Assembly: GCF_000172795.2 (NCBI RefSeq)
Contig: NZ_CP020949.1
Location: forward strand, 1 to 64,000
Length of the DNA stretch: 64,000 bases
Source of the DNA: Rhizobium sp. CIAT894
GTDB lineage: Bacteria; Pseudomonadota; Alphaproteobacteria; Rhizobiales; Rhizobiaceae
Reading direction: 5' to 3'
Shown here: positions 41,871 to 51,330 of the stretch, one piece after another
Layout: every line of letters starts with the position of its first letter
Position numbering within the stretch: position 1 is the first letter of the stretch
Notes under the pieces: model-generated
What the model saw: the letters and a program-made list of their open reading frames with translations, nothing else
What the model was told of the DNA's origin: nothing
Database searches by the model: none
Made by a program: the position numbers and the translations under genes

Positions 41871-42715
41871 CACTTGCCTCCATTGGCGCGGCGCGCCGCA
41901 CTCTGGGTCAGTCGGTCGATCACCATGGTGAGGATGACGATGGCGATGGCGGCGTTGATCGAGGTGGCGATATCGAGGGTTCTCACCGCGCTGTAGATGG
42001 TTTCGCCAAGCCCGCCGGAACCGACGATGCCTGCGATCACCACCATCCCAAACGCCATCATCAGGCTCTGGTTGATCCCTGCCATGACGCTCGGGATTGC
42101 GAAGGGCAGCCTGATCTTGACGAACATCTGCCATGGCGTCAGGCCACTTGCCTGCCCGAGCTCGATGAACTCGCGCGGGGTTCGGCGGATGCCGAGCGAT
42201 GTCAGGCGGATTGCCGGAGGCATGGCAACGATGACGGTCGCCAGAAGAGCCGTGGCCGGTCCGTATCCCATCAAAGCGATCGCCGGCAGAAGATAGATAT
42301 AGGGCGGAAGGGTCTGGATGAGATCGAGGATCGGTTCGACGAACCTGTCGAAAGATTTGACGAAGCCGGCCACGACGCCAAGAGGGATACCGATGAGCAG
42401 CGCCATGAACGTGGCCGTGATGACCAGGGCCAGCGTGCTCATGGTCTCGGCCCACAGTCCCATCACCGCGCATCCGAGCAGGGCGACGCCTGCCAGAAGC
42501 CCGGCCGGCACGTTGATCAGCCGCCATCCCAGCGCCGCCGCGACAAGGGCGATCACATAGAATGGTGGAAGCTGCACGAGCCAGAGGACGCCGTCATAGG
42601 TGCCCTCCAGAACGGCCCGGATGCTGTCGAACAGCCATGAGGCATTGTCGCTGATCCAGTTCAGCGCATCGTCGATCTTCTCGTCGAAGCTGTCAGTGAT
42701 GAGGGACGTGTCCAT
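41870..42715 (-). CDS. ProW-type glycine betaine/proline ABC transporter permease
   Basis: This 281-aa permease is homologous to the next gene, with 'EFIELGQASGLTPWQMFVKI' and 'GMVVIAGIVGSGGLGETIYS'. An upstream ATG at 42721 is possible, but GGAG is better spaced for 42715. It has a long soluble N-terminus (about 60 aa) before the first helix, as in ProW. It begins 13 bp after the ATPase gene. Confidence 0.9.
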   Translation of the reverse strand: MDTSLITDSFDEKIDDALNWISDNASWLFDSIRAVLEGTYDGVLWLVQLPPFYVIALVAAALGWRLINVPAGLLAGVALLGCAVMGLWAETMSTLALVITATFMALLIGIPLGVVAGFVKSFDRFVEPILDLIQTLPPYIYLLPAIALMGYGPATALLATVIVAMPPAIRLTSLGIRRTPREFIELGQASGLTPWQMFVKIRLPFAIPSVMAGINQSLMMAFGMVVIAGIVGSGGLGETIYSAVRTLDIATSINAAIAIVILTMVIDRLTQSAARRANGGK

Positions 42716-42728
42716 GACCATCTCCGAT

Positions 42729-43820
42729 CTATGCCGCTACGGGCACGGTGGCGGGACTGCCGGCGACACCACAGAGCAGGCCACGTATCGTAACGATGCC
42801 GACCACCTTGCCACCCTCGACAACAGCGACGGCATCGCGGCTCGATTGCATGGTCAGTTCGATCAGGGCGCCGATATCCGCTTCGGGCGTGGTGCGGAGC
42901 AGCGAGCCAACATCGACATTCGGGTGGCTGCGCGTGTATTCGGCAACCGGCATCATGACGGAGTGCGCCTTGACCAGATGAATCCTGGAAATCCCGGCAA
43001 CGAACTCGGCGACGTAGTCGTCCGCAGGCTTGGTCACGATCTCCTCGGCATTACCGACCTGGACGATGACCCCGTCTTTCATGATGGCAATGCGGTCACC
43101 GATCCGGATGGCTTCCTCGAGATCGTGGGTGATGAACACGGCCGACTTTCCAAGCGACTTGGTCAGTTGGCGGAATTCGTCCTGAAGCTGGCGGCGGATC
43201 AGCGGATCGAGCGCGCTGAATGGTTCGTCCATCAGGATGATCTCGGGGTCGGCGGCGATGGCGCGTGCCAGGCCGACGCGCTGCTGCATGCCGCCCGACA
43301 GTTCCGATGGATAGCGCGCCGTCCAATCGGACAGGCCAACCTTGTCGAGCGCCGCGCGGGCTGTCTTGTATCGTTCTTCCTTGCCGACGCCGCGAACCTC
43401 AAGACCGAAGGCGGCATTCTCCAGAACGGTGCGGTGCGGAAGGAGGGCGACGCTCTGGAAAACCATCCCGATGTTGCGGGCACGAATGTCGCGGAGTTCG
43501 GCGGCATTCAGGGCGGAGATGTCCTTGCCCTTGACGAGGATCTTGCCAAGGCTCGGTTCGATCAGTCTGTTGAGCAGCCGGATGAGCGTGGACTTGCCGC
43601 TGCCCGACAGTCCCATGATACAGAAGATCTCGCCGCGCCTAACCTGAAGGTTGGCGTCCGAGACGCCGACGACGCAGTCGTAGTCCGTCAGGATCTGTTT
43701 CTTGGACAAGCCGTCTGTCTTTACCGCCTCGACGGCCGCCTTGGCCTTGGCTCCGAATATCTTCCAGACCGACTGGCAGTCGATCAGGATATCGCCGGCA
43801 TCATTCATTGACATGGTCAT
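42729..43820 (-). CDS. ProV-type glycine betaine/proline ABC transporter ATP-binding protein
   Basis: This 363-aa ATPase of the QAT family has 'QILTDYDCVVGVSDANLQVR' typical of ProV, Walker A GLSGSGKST, signature LSGGMQQR, Walker B EIILMDEPFSALDP and a C-terminal regulatory extension that looks like a degenerate CBS pair ('DAVAVVEGGKVVGIVTIRGL'). Start is ATG 43820 after GGGGAA; later ATGs at 43814 and 43808 are possible. Confidence 0.92.
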   Translation of the reverse strand: MTMSMNDAGDILIDCQSVWKIFGAKAKAAVEAVKTDGLSKKQILTDYDCVVGVSDANLQVRRGEIFCIMGLSGSGKSTLIRLLNRLIEPSLGKILVKGKDISALNAAELRDIRARNIGMVFQSVALLPHRTVLENAAFGLEVRGVGKEERYKTARAALDKVGLSDWTARYPSELSGGMQQRVGLARAIAADPEIILMDEPFSALDPLIRRQLQDEFRQLTKSLGKSAVFITHDLEEAIRIGDRIAIMKDGVIVQVGNAEEIVTKPADDYVAEFVAGISRIHLVKAHSVMMPVAEYTRSHPNVDVGSLLRTTPEADIGALIELTMQSSRDAVAVVEGGKVVGIVTIRGLLCGVAGSPATVPVAA

Positions 43821-43911
43821 AGCGTTCCCCGCGAGCCGGTTTGATACCGGCATTCTCATTCGTGGAATGTGGAGCCGGGCCGCCAAACATGTGGAGGCCC
43901 GGCATTCGGCT

Positions 43912-44763
43912 TTATTCGGTGGCGATGTTTTCCCAGCGCTTCAGGAGGTCGGCATGGCTGTCGGTCCAGTCCTTGATCGCCTCGTCCATCGTCTTGCCGT
44001 CGTTGACGGCGCTGTTGATCGCGGTGATGTCGGCAAGCGGAACATAAACGCTGGCAATCACTTCACGGGCGTGCGGGTTCTCCGCGGAAAAGCCCTTTTG
44101 CCCGATCCAGTAGTAGCTCTGCGGTGGAGGGAAGACGCCTTTGGGGTCCTGAAGGAACTTGACGTCGTATTTCTGCATCATCCAGGACGGCTCCCAGATC
44201 GTCACGGCAATCCATTCCTTGCGATCGGTGGCGGACTTCAGCGCGGCGGTCATCGCGGCCGTACTGCCTTCGACGAGCTGCAGCTTGAGATCATAAGCCT
44301 TCACGGAATTGGCCGTGTCCCTCATCAGGCCCGAGCCCGGCTCGATACCGACGATCTTGCCGCCGAACTTGTCGGCGTTGTCGTTCAACTGGTCCATGGA
44401 ATCGATGGTGACGTATTTCGGAACCGCGACGCCCTGGAACAGGCCGTGCGAGACCGGCGAAATCTTTTCGAGGCGCTTCTTATTCTTGTCCCAGTAATCC
44501 TGCGCGACATAGTCCGTCTGCGAGGCCAGGATCTGGACGTCGCCCTTGCTCAGAGCAGCATAGGCGATGCCCCATTCGGAGAATGGCACGACCTTCACGG
44601 TGTAGCCGGAATCTTCAAGCACCTTCTTGGTGATGCCGGTAATCGGCGTCAGGTCTTCCCAGGACATCGTGCCGATGGTGATGGTCTTTTCTTCAGCATG
44701 CGCCGACATGACGGTCATTCCGACCATTGCCGCTGCGCAGAATGCCTTCCACAGAGTCTTCAT
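43912..44763 (-). CDS. ProX/OpuAC-type betaine-binding periplasmic protein
   Basis: This 283-aa substrate-binding protein has the signal peptide MKTLWKAFCAAAMVGMTVMS-AHA and the OpuAC fold ('KTITIGTMSWEDLTPITGIT', 'DYVAQDYWDKNKKRLEKISP', 'WIAVTIWEPSWMMQKYDVKF'). Trp-rich segments would form the aromatic cage for a quaternary ammonium ligand. It completes the ProVWX-like importer for betaine, proline betaine or a related compound. Confidence 0.9.
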   Translation of the reverse strand: MKTLWKAFCAAAMVGMTVMSAHAEEKTITIGTMSWEDLTPITGITKKVLEDSGYTVKVVPFSEWGIAYAALSKGDVQILASQTDYVAQDYWDKNKKRLEKISPVSHGLFQGVAVPKYVTIDSMDQLNDNADKFGGKIVGIEPGSGLMRDTANSVKAYDLKLQLVEGSTAAMTAALKSATDRKEWIAVTIWEPSWMMQKYDVKFLQDPKGVFPPPQSYYWIGQKGFSAENPHAREVIASVYVPLADITAINSAVNDGKTMDEAIKDWTDSHADLLKRWENIATE

Positions 44764-44841
44764 TTCTCGCTCCTAATTTTGCGTTCCCATTATCGTTGAA
44801 GCCTCGCGCTGGGCTCAGTCTTCACATTGCGCGGCGAGGGA

Positions 44842-46188
44842 TCATCCCTCGCGGCCTGCACGCAATTCCTGCAAACGGATCACGCAATTGATGCCGAGCC
44901 ATGCGAACGGCTCCGGCGGCAGCCGGGAGGGCTGGGCGTGATCCATGTATTCTTCAAGTTGCCGGGAGGTCGAGCCGGTCGCGAGGTCGGCGGCCATCAT
45001 GCCAGCGAGGGTGCTTTTGACGGTGCCGAGGCCGTTTTCGCAGCAGGCCGAATAAAGCCCTTCCTCGATTTCCCCGAAGGCCGGGACGTGGTTGCGGCTG
45101 AGGCAAAGACGGCCGGCCCAGCTGTATTCGAACGGCATATCGGCAAGGCCTGGAAACCGGGCGTCGAAGGAGCGGCGATGCTCGCCCGCCATCTTCGCCA
45201 TGCGCCGTTCACTGACATTAACCGTTGTCTCGTAGGTGTATTTCGTCCGGACCACGATCCGCGATTGTCCACCGCTGGTGATTTTGCGCACCGTAGCGCC
45301 CATCGCGTCGGCGGGAAGAAGAGCCCACTTGTCGCGACCTGATTTTTCCTTGCCCACGCCATCGGCATCGAAGGGTGCGGTCATCGAGGCGTAGGCAAAG
45401 ATGTGCATCAGCCTGCCGCCGAAGTGACCGAAATCCTCGATATGGCCGTTGACGGCGACGATGACCCTGGGGGCCGTGACCGTTCCGCGCAACGAAATGG
45501 CAGTCCAGGTTCCGCCCTCGCGCTTCAACCCGGTCACGGGCGAGCGCTCGTACACATCGACGCTTTCCGACAGCCCGGCGGCGAAGCTGCGGATATAGTC
45601 GGCCGGCTGGATGAGGACCGCGCCGGGCGTGTAGAGCCCGCTCAGATAATAGTCCGACCCGGTGATGTCGCGCATTTCACGGGCGTCGAGAAACACATGC
45701 TTCTCGCCCGCACCCTTCAGCGATTGCCCGAACGCCATGTTCAGCTTCATGCCGCGCGCGGTTGCGGCAGCATTGATCTTGCCCGAGGGATCGAAGGTCT
45801 CGCGGGGCATTTCGTATTCATCGGCCGCTTGCGCTGCAAAGGCGATCGCGGAGCGGTTCTGCGCCATCTCCATCTGTGTGGCATCGACGCTGCCGCTTGA
45901 ATATTCACTGGACGAGAGGTTGTGCGGGACGTCGATCATGAAGCCCGAGTTTCGTCCCGAAGTGCCTTTCCCCAATTCACTAGCCTCAAGGATGACGACC
46001 TTGTCCTGTGGACGACGCTCTTTCAGGCGGCGGGCCGCGGAAAGTCCCGCGAAGCCCGCGCCGATCACCAGCCAGTCCGCGGTCACGTTGCCTTCCAGGC
46101 TCCGGACTGGAAACGGTCGCTTGCTAATCGCCTCCCAGCCCGAGACGCCATTCTCAAAAGGCAAGCGCTTGACGGACTTGGTGATCAT
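44842..46188 (-). CDS. FAD-dependent amino-acid/amine oxidoreductase (DAO family)
   Basis: This 448-aa flavoprotein has 'DWLVIGAGFAGLSAARRLKE' for FAD, KGTSGRNSGFMIDVPH and the C-terminal 'EGLYSACCENGLGTVKSTLA'. It belongs with the glycine/sarcosine/D-amino-acid oxidase-like and gamma-glutamylputrescine oxidase-like proteins. In this operon it could oxidise D-hydroxyproline, the epimerase product, or remove an N-methyl group from N-methyl-(hydroxy)proline. Its start overlaps the ALDH stop (ATGA), so they are co-translated. Confidence 0.88.
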   Translation of the reverse strand: MITKSVKRLPFENGVSGWEAISKRPFPVRSLEGNVTADWLVIGAGFAGLSAARRLKERRPQDKVVILEASELGKGTSGRNSGFMIDVPHNLSSSEYSSGSVDATQMEMAQNRSAIAFAAQAADEYEMPRETFDPSGKINAAATARGMKLNMAFGQSLKGAGEKHVFLDAREMRDITGSDYYLSGLYTPGAVLIQPADYIRSFAAGLSESVDVYERSPVTGLKREGGTWTAISLRGTVTAPRVIVAVNGHIEDFGHFGGRLMHIFAYASMTAPFDADGVGKEKSGRDKWALLPADAMGATVRKITSGGQSRIVVRTKYTYETTVNVSERRMAKMAGEHRRSFDARFPGLADMPFEYSWAGRLCLSRNHVPAFGEIEEGLYSACCENGLGTVKSTLAGMMAADLATGSTSRQLEEYMDHAQPSRLPPEPFAWLGINCVIRLQELRAGREG

Positions 46189-47702
46189 AGGATCGTCTCG
46201 TCCACGGAGCGCTCGGAGATATCGATCCAGATCGTCTTCAGTTCACAGTAGTTGTCGTGGGCGAAGATCGACTTGTCGCGGCCGCCAAAACCCGATTCCT
46301 TGTAGCCGCCGAAGGGCGTCGAGGCGTCACCTTCGCCGAAGCAGTTGACGGTGACCAGGCCTGCCCGGATGTCGCGCGACAGCTTGATCGCCTTGCGCAG
46401 ACTGCCGGTATAAACCGAAGCGGTGAGGCCATAATTGGTGTCGTTGGCCAGCTTCACGGCTTCCGCCAGCGTTTCGAACGTGGTTACCGACAGGATCGGC
46501 CCGAAGATCTCCTCCTGGAAAAGGCGGCTCGCAGGGGTGACGCCATCGACGACAGTAGGTTCGATGAAGATGCCCTTCAGGGTCTCGCCGCCATGGGTGA
46601 GCGATAGCTTCTCCTTCTTCACGTCGTCGAGGAAGGATTTGACCTTGTCGAAGTGCGCCTTGCTGACCAGAGCGCCGATGCGATTTTCCGGGTCCAGCGG
46701 ATCGCCGGTCTTCCATTCGCGCAGATAGGCGCCGATGCGTTCGAGCAACTCATCCTTGATCTTGCTGTCGACGATCAGGCGCGACGTCGCCGAGCAATTC
46801 TCGCCCATGTTCCAGAAGGCACCGTTGACGACCTGCTCGGCAACGAGGTCGAGGTCTTCGGCATCATCGAGGACGACGGCCGGGTTCTTGCCGCCGCATT
46901 CCAGAACGACCTTCTTGAGGTTTGAATCCGCCGAGTAACGGAGGAAGCGACGTCCGGTCGGCGTCGATCCGGTGAACGCAACCATGTCGACATCCATGTG
47001 CAGGCCGATCGGTTCACCGACGTCCTTGCCGCTGCCGGTGACGACGTTGAAGACGCCTGCGGGGATGCCGGCCTCGAGAGCCAGTTCTGCAACACGAAGG
47101 GTGGAGAGTGTGGTTTCCTGCGCGGGCTTGACGATGACGGAGCATCCCGATGCAAGCGCAGGTCCGATCTTCCAGGCGAGCATCAAGAGCGGGAAGTTCC
47201 AGGGCAGCACGCAGCCGACCACGCCGATCGGTTCGCGCACGACCATGGCAAGGGCATTCGGCCCGACAGGGTTGGTGTTGTCGTAAAGCTTGTCGATGAG
47301 TTCGGCATGAAAGCGGATCGTGTGGATCGTGTCCGGCACGTCGACCGTCTGGCACTCGCGCACCGGCTTGCCGCTGTCGATGCTTTCCATGACGGCCAGT
47401 TCGTGGCGGTTTTCCTCCAGGAGCTTGGCGAGTTTGAGGAGGGTGGCCTTCCGGTCGCCGGGAGACAGCAGACGCCAGCGACCATCGTCGAACGCCTGTT
47501 TGGCCTTCGCAACCGCATCATCGACGTCGCTCGCGTCACAAGCCGCGATCTCGGCCAGCGTCTCGCCGGTCGCAGGGTTCGTCGTCGTGAATGTCTTGCC
47601 GGATTTCGCCGGGCGGAAGGCGCCATCGATAAAGGCGTTGGTCGGCAGGTGAAGGTTGGCGGCGATTGCCTTGTATTCGGCCGCGGTCAAAGGTTCATGC
47701 AT
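46185..47702 (-). CDS. Aldehyde dehydrogenase family protein
   Basis: This 505-aa ALDH has VLPWNFPLLMLAWKIGPAL, 'MVAFTGSTPTGRRFLRYSAD', catalytic Glu in LECGGKNP and Cys in NMGENCSATSR. ATG 47702 follows GGGAG. It overlaps the DapA-like gene by 8 bp. In the hydroxyproline pathway the DapA-like deaminase makes 2-oxoglutarate semialdehyde, which an ALDH oxidises to 2-oxoglutarate; this gene is suitably placed for that. Confidence 0.92.
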   Translation of the reverse strand: MHEPLTAAEYKAIAANLHLPTNAFIDGAFRPAKSGKTFTTTNPATGETLAEIAACDASDVDDAVAKAKQAFDDGRWRLLSPGDRKATLLKLAKLLEENRHELAVMESIDSGKPVRECQTVDVPDTIHTIRFHAELIDKLYDNTNPVGPNALAMVVREPIGVVGCVLPWNFPLLMLAWKIGPALASGCSVIVKPAQETTLSTLRVAELALEAGIPAGVFNVVTGSGKDVGEPIGLHMDVDMVAFTGSTPTGRRFLRYSADSNLKKVVLECGGKNPAVVLDDAEDLDLVAEQVVNGAFWNMGENCSATSRLIVDSKIKDELLERIGAYLREWKTGDPLDPENRIGALVSKAHFDKVKSFLDDVKKEKLSLTHGGETLKGIFIEPTVVDGVTPASRLFQEEIFGPILSVTTFETLAEAVKLANDTNYGLTASVYTGSLRKAIKLSRDIRAGLVTVNCFGEGDASTPFGGYKESGFGGRDKSIFAHDNYCELKTIWIDISERSVDETIL

Positions 47703-48606
47703 TGTTGGCTCCCGACGTGATCTGGGCAACCGTGCGCTTCAAAGTCGCGACGACGGTTTCAAGGGTTCTTTTTTCTTCGGAATTGAGCGGGCGCAGTGGC
47801 GCGCGCACGGAGCCTGTCTTCAGGCCGATGATCTCGCATCCATGCTTGATCGACTGGACGAATTTTCCACATTCGAGGAAGTCCATCAGCGGCAGCATCG
47901 CCGTCATGATGGCGCGGCCCTTGTCGAAATTCTTTTCAAGGACGCAGGCTTCGTAGAGGGCGACATGTTCGCGCGGCAGGAAGTTGGAGCCGGCGCAGAC
48001 CCAGCTTTTGGCACCCCAGGCAAAGAATTCCAGGGCCTGGTCGTCCCAGCCACAGGAAAGGCCGATATGCGGGAACTTGCGTGCCAGGAGATGCACGTTG
48101 GCCATTTCGCCGGAGCTTTCCTTGATTGCCACGACGTTTTTGGACCGGCCCACGCGGGAAAAATATTCCTCGCGCATGGTGATGCCCATGCGGGCGGGAT
48201 AATTGTAGAGCATGATCGGCAGGTTGGCGGCGCGGTCGATCGTCAGGGCATGGATCGCATTCTCCTTTTCCGTCGGCAGCGCATAGGGCGGCGACGAGAC
48301 CAGGATCGCGTCAGCGCCGATTTCCTTCGCAGCCTTGGCATATTCAACGGAGTCTTCGGTCCGCGTTGCACCGGTGCCGATGACAAGGGCGAGGCGCGTC
48401 CCGATGACATCCTTGGCGTAAGCGGCAAGCTCGAAGCGTTCCTGGGCGCTCTGAGCGTAATATTCGCCCGTCGATCCGCCGACGATGATGCCATGAACCT
48501 TGGCTTCGATCAGCGATTCCAACACTGCCGCAAACCGCTTACGGTCGATCTGCCTGTCAGGCCCGAGCGGCGTGATCGCCGGCGTGTAGATGCCTTCGAA
48601 TTTCAT
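47695..48606 (-). CDS. DapA/dihydrodipicolinate synthase family lyase
   Basis: This 303-aa TIM-barrel class I aldolase has the Schiff-base Lys in NVVAIKESSGEMANV, the Tyr in IMLYNYPARMG and 'VHGIIVGGSTGEYYAQSAQE'. Family members include DapA, N-acetylneuraminate lyase and pyrroline-4-hydroxy-2-carboxylate deaminase (HypD). With an epimerase, FAD oxidase and ALDH in the same operon the last role fits best. The start overlaps the GntR stop by 4 bp. Confidence 0.88.
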   Translation of the reverse strand: MKFEGIYTPAITPLGPDRQIDRKRFAAVLESLIEAKVHGIIVGGSTGEYYAQSAQERFELAAYAKDVIGTRLALVIGTGATRTEDSVEYAKAAKEIGADAILVSSPPYALPTEKENAIHALTIDRAANLPIMLYNYPARMGITMREEYFSRVGRSKNVVAIKESSGEMANVHLLARKFPHIGLSCGWDDQALEFFAWGAKSWVCAGSNFLPREHVALYEACVLEKNFDKGRAIMTAMLPLMDFLECGKFVQSIKHGCEIIGLKTGSVRAPLRPLNSEEKRTLETVVATLKRTVAQITSGANNA

Positions 48607-49313
48607 GATGACTTCTCCGTGGATTGCGTCGGCGTTACGACCAGTGCGTCCGCCTTGAGTGCTTGGGGTGCGATGAACATTTCCATGTTCTCGCGCGACA
48701 GTTCCCAGTGTTCGAACACGAGGTCGACGACAGCGTCTTCGTCACGGGCGGCGATCGCCGCGATGAACCCGTCGTGGTGACCGACTGATTTTCGAAGCCG
48801 CTCTTGCATGTCCGCGTTGCGGGGGCGGAAGAATGTGTGGCCGATGCGCGCATGATCGATCAGCAGCCTGCCGAGGCTCGGTTGCAGGTAGTCGTTGCCC
48901 GACATCTCGCCGATGATCTCGTGAAACCGGTTGTTGGCGAGGGTCATCGATAGCGCATCGTGCGAGATGCTCGCGGCCCGAAACTGTTCCTGGGTTGTCT
49001 GCAACTCGGACAACTGCTTCACCTTGAAATTCCGAACCGCGAGGCGTCCGATCGCCGCGTAGATCATCGGGGCGACCAGGAAGAAGTGGCGCAGCGTCGA
49101 GTGGTTCATCGGGATGACCCGAGCGCCGCGGTTGGTGCGGATATCCACGTAGCCTGCGCCTTCCAGGCGACGGAAGACCTCCCGCACCGGGGTCCGCGAC
49201 AGCCCGTACTTTTCGCTCAGCGACATCTCGTCCAGGTCTTCGTCGGGATCGAGTTCCATCGTCAGGATCCGGCGCTTGAGATCGTCGTAGAGTTCGCTCT
49301 TGCCGCCCTTCAT
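48603..49313 (-). CDS. GntR/FadR-subfamily regulator (copy 1)
   Basis: This 236-aa protein has a GntR winged helix ('SELYDDLKRRILTMELDPDE', EKYGLSRTPVREVFRRLEG) and a C-terminal FCD effector domain with metal-binding Asn/His residues ('NNRFHEIIGEMSGNDYLQPS', VGHHDGFIAAI). Start ATG 49313; the long in-frame stretch upstream is promoter. It is the first gene of the leftward operon 39997-49313. The protein transcribed in the opposite direction at 49571 is a close paralogue. Confidence 0.9.
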   Translation of the reverse strand: MKGGKSELYDDLKRRILTMELDPDEDLDEMSLSEKYGLSRTPVREVFRRLEGAGYVDIRTNRGARVIPMNHSTLRHFFLVAPMIYAAIGRLAVRNFKVKQLSELQTTQEQFRAASISHDALSMTLANNRFHEIIGEMSGNDYLQPSLGRLLIDHARIGHTFFRPRNADMQERLRKSVGHHDGFIAAIAARDEDAVVDLVFEHWELSRENMEMFIAPQALKADALVVTPTQSTEKSS

Positions 49314-49400
49314 CTCAAATCCCCGATGTGACGTGGCCCGCGCATCGCGCTGTCGGCTTATGAGGACAAGCTTGCATGAGATTTTAGAGGAGTCAACAGA

Positions 49401-49445
49401 ATTGTATTTTGAAAGTACACAATAGTTACACCGAAAATATACAGT
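49401..49445. promoter_or_regulatory. AT-rich imperfect palindromes between divergent GntR genes
   Basis: ATTGT-N13-ACAAT spans 49401-49423, and TGTATTTT (49403-49410) is mirrored by AAAATATACA (49434-49443). These overlapping dyads sit in the 257-bp gap between the two head-to-head GntR genes and are plausible operators for one or both. Confidence 0.35.
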
Positions 49446-49570
49446 TGTGCAAAGCCATAAAATTAAGAGCACTGTCACGCGAGCCCCGATTGAATATCGA
49501 GATTGCCAACGGCGGCGGTCGGCCTTAAGCCAATCGCAGATCAGACACTTCTGCCTGGGGAATGAATTGA

Positions 49571-50287
49571 ATGAAGAGCGGCAAGAGCACTCTCTACGAT
49601 GATCTCAAGCGTCAGATCCTCACGATGGAACTCGACCCCGACGAGGATGTGGACGAGGTCAGCCTCAGCGAGAAGTATGGCCTGTCTCGCACGCCCGTAC
49701 GGGACACGCTTCGGCGCCTCGCAGGAGAAGGCTACATTGACATGCGGGAAAACAGAAGCGCGCGGGTTATCCCGCTGAATCATTCAACTCTGCGCCATTT
49801 TTTTCTTATAGCGCCAATGATTTATGCAGCAATCGGCCGGCTGGCGGTGCAAAACTTCAAGCCTAGGCAGTTGTCGGACCTACGCGATACGCAGGAGAAA
49901 TTTCGAACCGCCAGTGAGAATCTCGACACGCTTGAAATGGTCTTGGAGAACAACAGGTTTCACGAGATCATGGGTGAGATGTCGGGCAACGTTTATCTGC
50001 AGCCCAGCCTCGGGCGGCTGCTTATCGATCACGCCCGAATCGGCCACACCTTTTTCCATCCGCGCAATGATGACATGCGGCAGCGCCTTCAACTGGCTGT
50101 CGAGCACCATGACGGCTTCATCGACGCGATCAAAGCCCATGACGAACACGCCGTCGTCGACCTGGTCTTCAAGCACTGGGAACTGTCGCGCGAAAACATG
50201 GAACTCTATGTCGTGCCCAACGACATGAAGGCTGATCTTCCGGTCGAGCCCGGCTCGTCGCAGGAGAAGGATGCGCAACAGGTCTGA
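49571..50287 (+). CDS. GntR/FadR-subfamily regulator (copy 2)
   Basis: This 238-aa FCD-type regulator is highly similar to the protein at 48603-49313 throughout (for example 'SLGRLLIDHARIGHTFF' in both). Differences cluster in the wing (RDTLRRLAGEGYIDMRENRS against REVFRRLEGAGYVDIRTNRG) and the C-terminal tail. It is transcribed alone and ends 24 bp from the convergent LysR gene. The pair may share operators but answer different ligands. Confidence 0.9.
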   Translation: MKSGKSTLYDDLKRQILTMELDPDEDVDEVSLSEKYGLSRTPVRDTLRRLAGEGYIDMRENRSARVIPLNHSTLRHFFLIAPMIYAAIGRLAVQNFKPRQLSDLRDTQEKFRTASENLDTLEMVLENNRFHEIMGEMSGNVYLQPSLGRLLIDHARIGHTFFHPRNDDMRQRLQLAVEHHDGFIDAIKAHDEHAVVDLVFKHWELSRENMELYVVPNDMKADLPVEPGSSQEKDAQQV

Positions 50288-50311
50288 CGCTTGGCGTTTG
50301 GACGGGGCGGC

Positions 50312-51211
50312 TCAGGACGTTTTCTGCAGAGCCTGCGTTAGCCATCCGGCTGCAAAATCGGCGATCGCGGAGCGCTTGGCATCGACCGGTAACAGAACGT
50401 TGTAACGGCCCTCCGCCTCGAACTCCGTGTCCCCCACCTTGACGAGGCTGCCGTCAGCCAGAAATGTCTTGATGAGCACATCCCATCCGAGCGCAACGCC
50501 CTGGCCGGCCCGTGCCGCATAGATGGTCTCGGTGTAATGGCTGAGGCGGAGGATCGAGCGCAGATTGTCCGGCTTGCGGCCGCGCCGGGCAAACCAGTCT
50601 TCCCATCGATACCAGCTTCTGTTTGGAACATCGGTCTCGATCAGTTCATAGCCGCCATGGGGGAAATCCTCGACGCGACGGGACGCGGCATAATGCGGCG
50701 AGCAAACAGGATAGATCCGGTCCCCGCATGATCCCAGCACGATCCCATCATTGAAAGGCGGCACGCCATATCGGATCGCGATATCGACGCCGCCGTTTGT
50801 CAGGTCCAGCTTGCTGTCCTGTGAGACCACGCGAATCTGGATGTCCGGATTGAGCTGGCGAAACTCGGCGATCTTCGGAAGCAGCCAGAACGACGAGAAT
50901 GCGATCGTTGCGCCGATGGTCACGACGTCGGTGACGCTGGCGCGCACCGCATCGACGCTGTCGGCAATATTGGACAGACTGTCTGCTAGCGTCGCGCCGA
51001 GAATGAGGCAGGCAGGAGTCGGTTCGATCGTCCGGTGGCCGCGATGAAAGAGCGGCCGGCCGAAATCATCCTCCAGAAGGGCAATCATGCGACTGACCGC
51101 AGCCTGCGTCACCCCCAATTCACTGGCTGCCGCGGTAAAGCTGCGATGCCGGATGGCGGCCTCCAGCGCCACGAGCGCGGTCAGCGACGGCAATTTCTTG
51201 CGGAACTGCAT
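50312..51211 (-). CDS. LysR-family regulator (GcvA-like)
   Basis: This 299-aa protein has the GcvA-like N-terminus 'KLPSLTALVALEAAIRHRSF', helix-turn-helix 'AAASELGVTQAAVSRMIALL' and effector domain with 'GGVDIAIRYGVPPFNDGIVL'. I use ATG 51211, with GGGAG upstream, because family members start right before this block; ATG 51232 and 51262 are alternatives. It is divergent from the Rieske oxygenase gene 119 bp away and is probably its activator. Confidence 0.88.
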   Translation of the reverse strand: MQFRKKLPSLTALVALEAAIRHRSFTAAASELGVTQAAVSRMIALLEDDFGRPLFHRGHRTIEPTPACLILGATLADSLSNIADSVDAVRASVTDVVTIGATIAFSSFWLLPKIAEFRQLNPDIQIRVVSQDSKLDLTNGGVDIAIRYGVPPFNDGIVLGSCGDRIYPVCSPHYAASRRVEDFPHGGYELIETDVPNRSWYRWEDWFARRGRKPDNLRSILRLSHYTETIYAARAGQGVALGWDVLIKTFLADGSLVKVGDTEFEAEGRYNVLLPVDAKRSAIADFAAGWLTQALQKTS

Positions 51212-51330
51212 TTTGGGGATCTCCCGACACATCTTCGCATGATATTTTATCATGCTTTTCACAATAATTTATGCCGTTGAAAACAGCCTGTTTTGCCTCA
51301 TCCTCTATGCCATATGCATAAGAGGATATC

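Noticed and set aside
42600..43811. Long plus-strand frame opposite the ProV-like gene (403 codons)
   Set aside because: It is the antisense shadow of a GC-rich ABC ATPase gene with complete motifs on the minus strand.
47656..48780. Long plus-strand frame (374 codons) opposite the DapA-like and ALDH genes
   Set aside because: Antisense shadow of two clearly coding genes; composition rich in His/Asp/Arg typical of mirrored GC codons.
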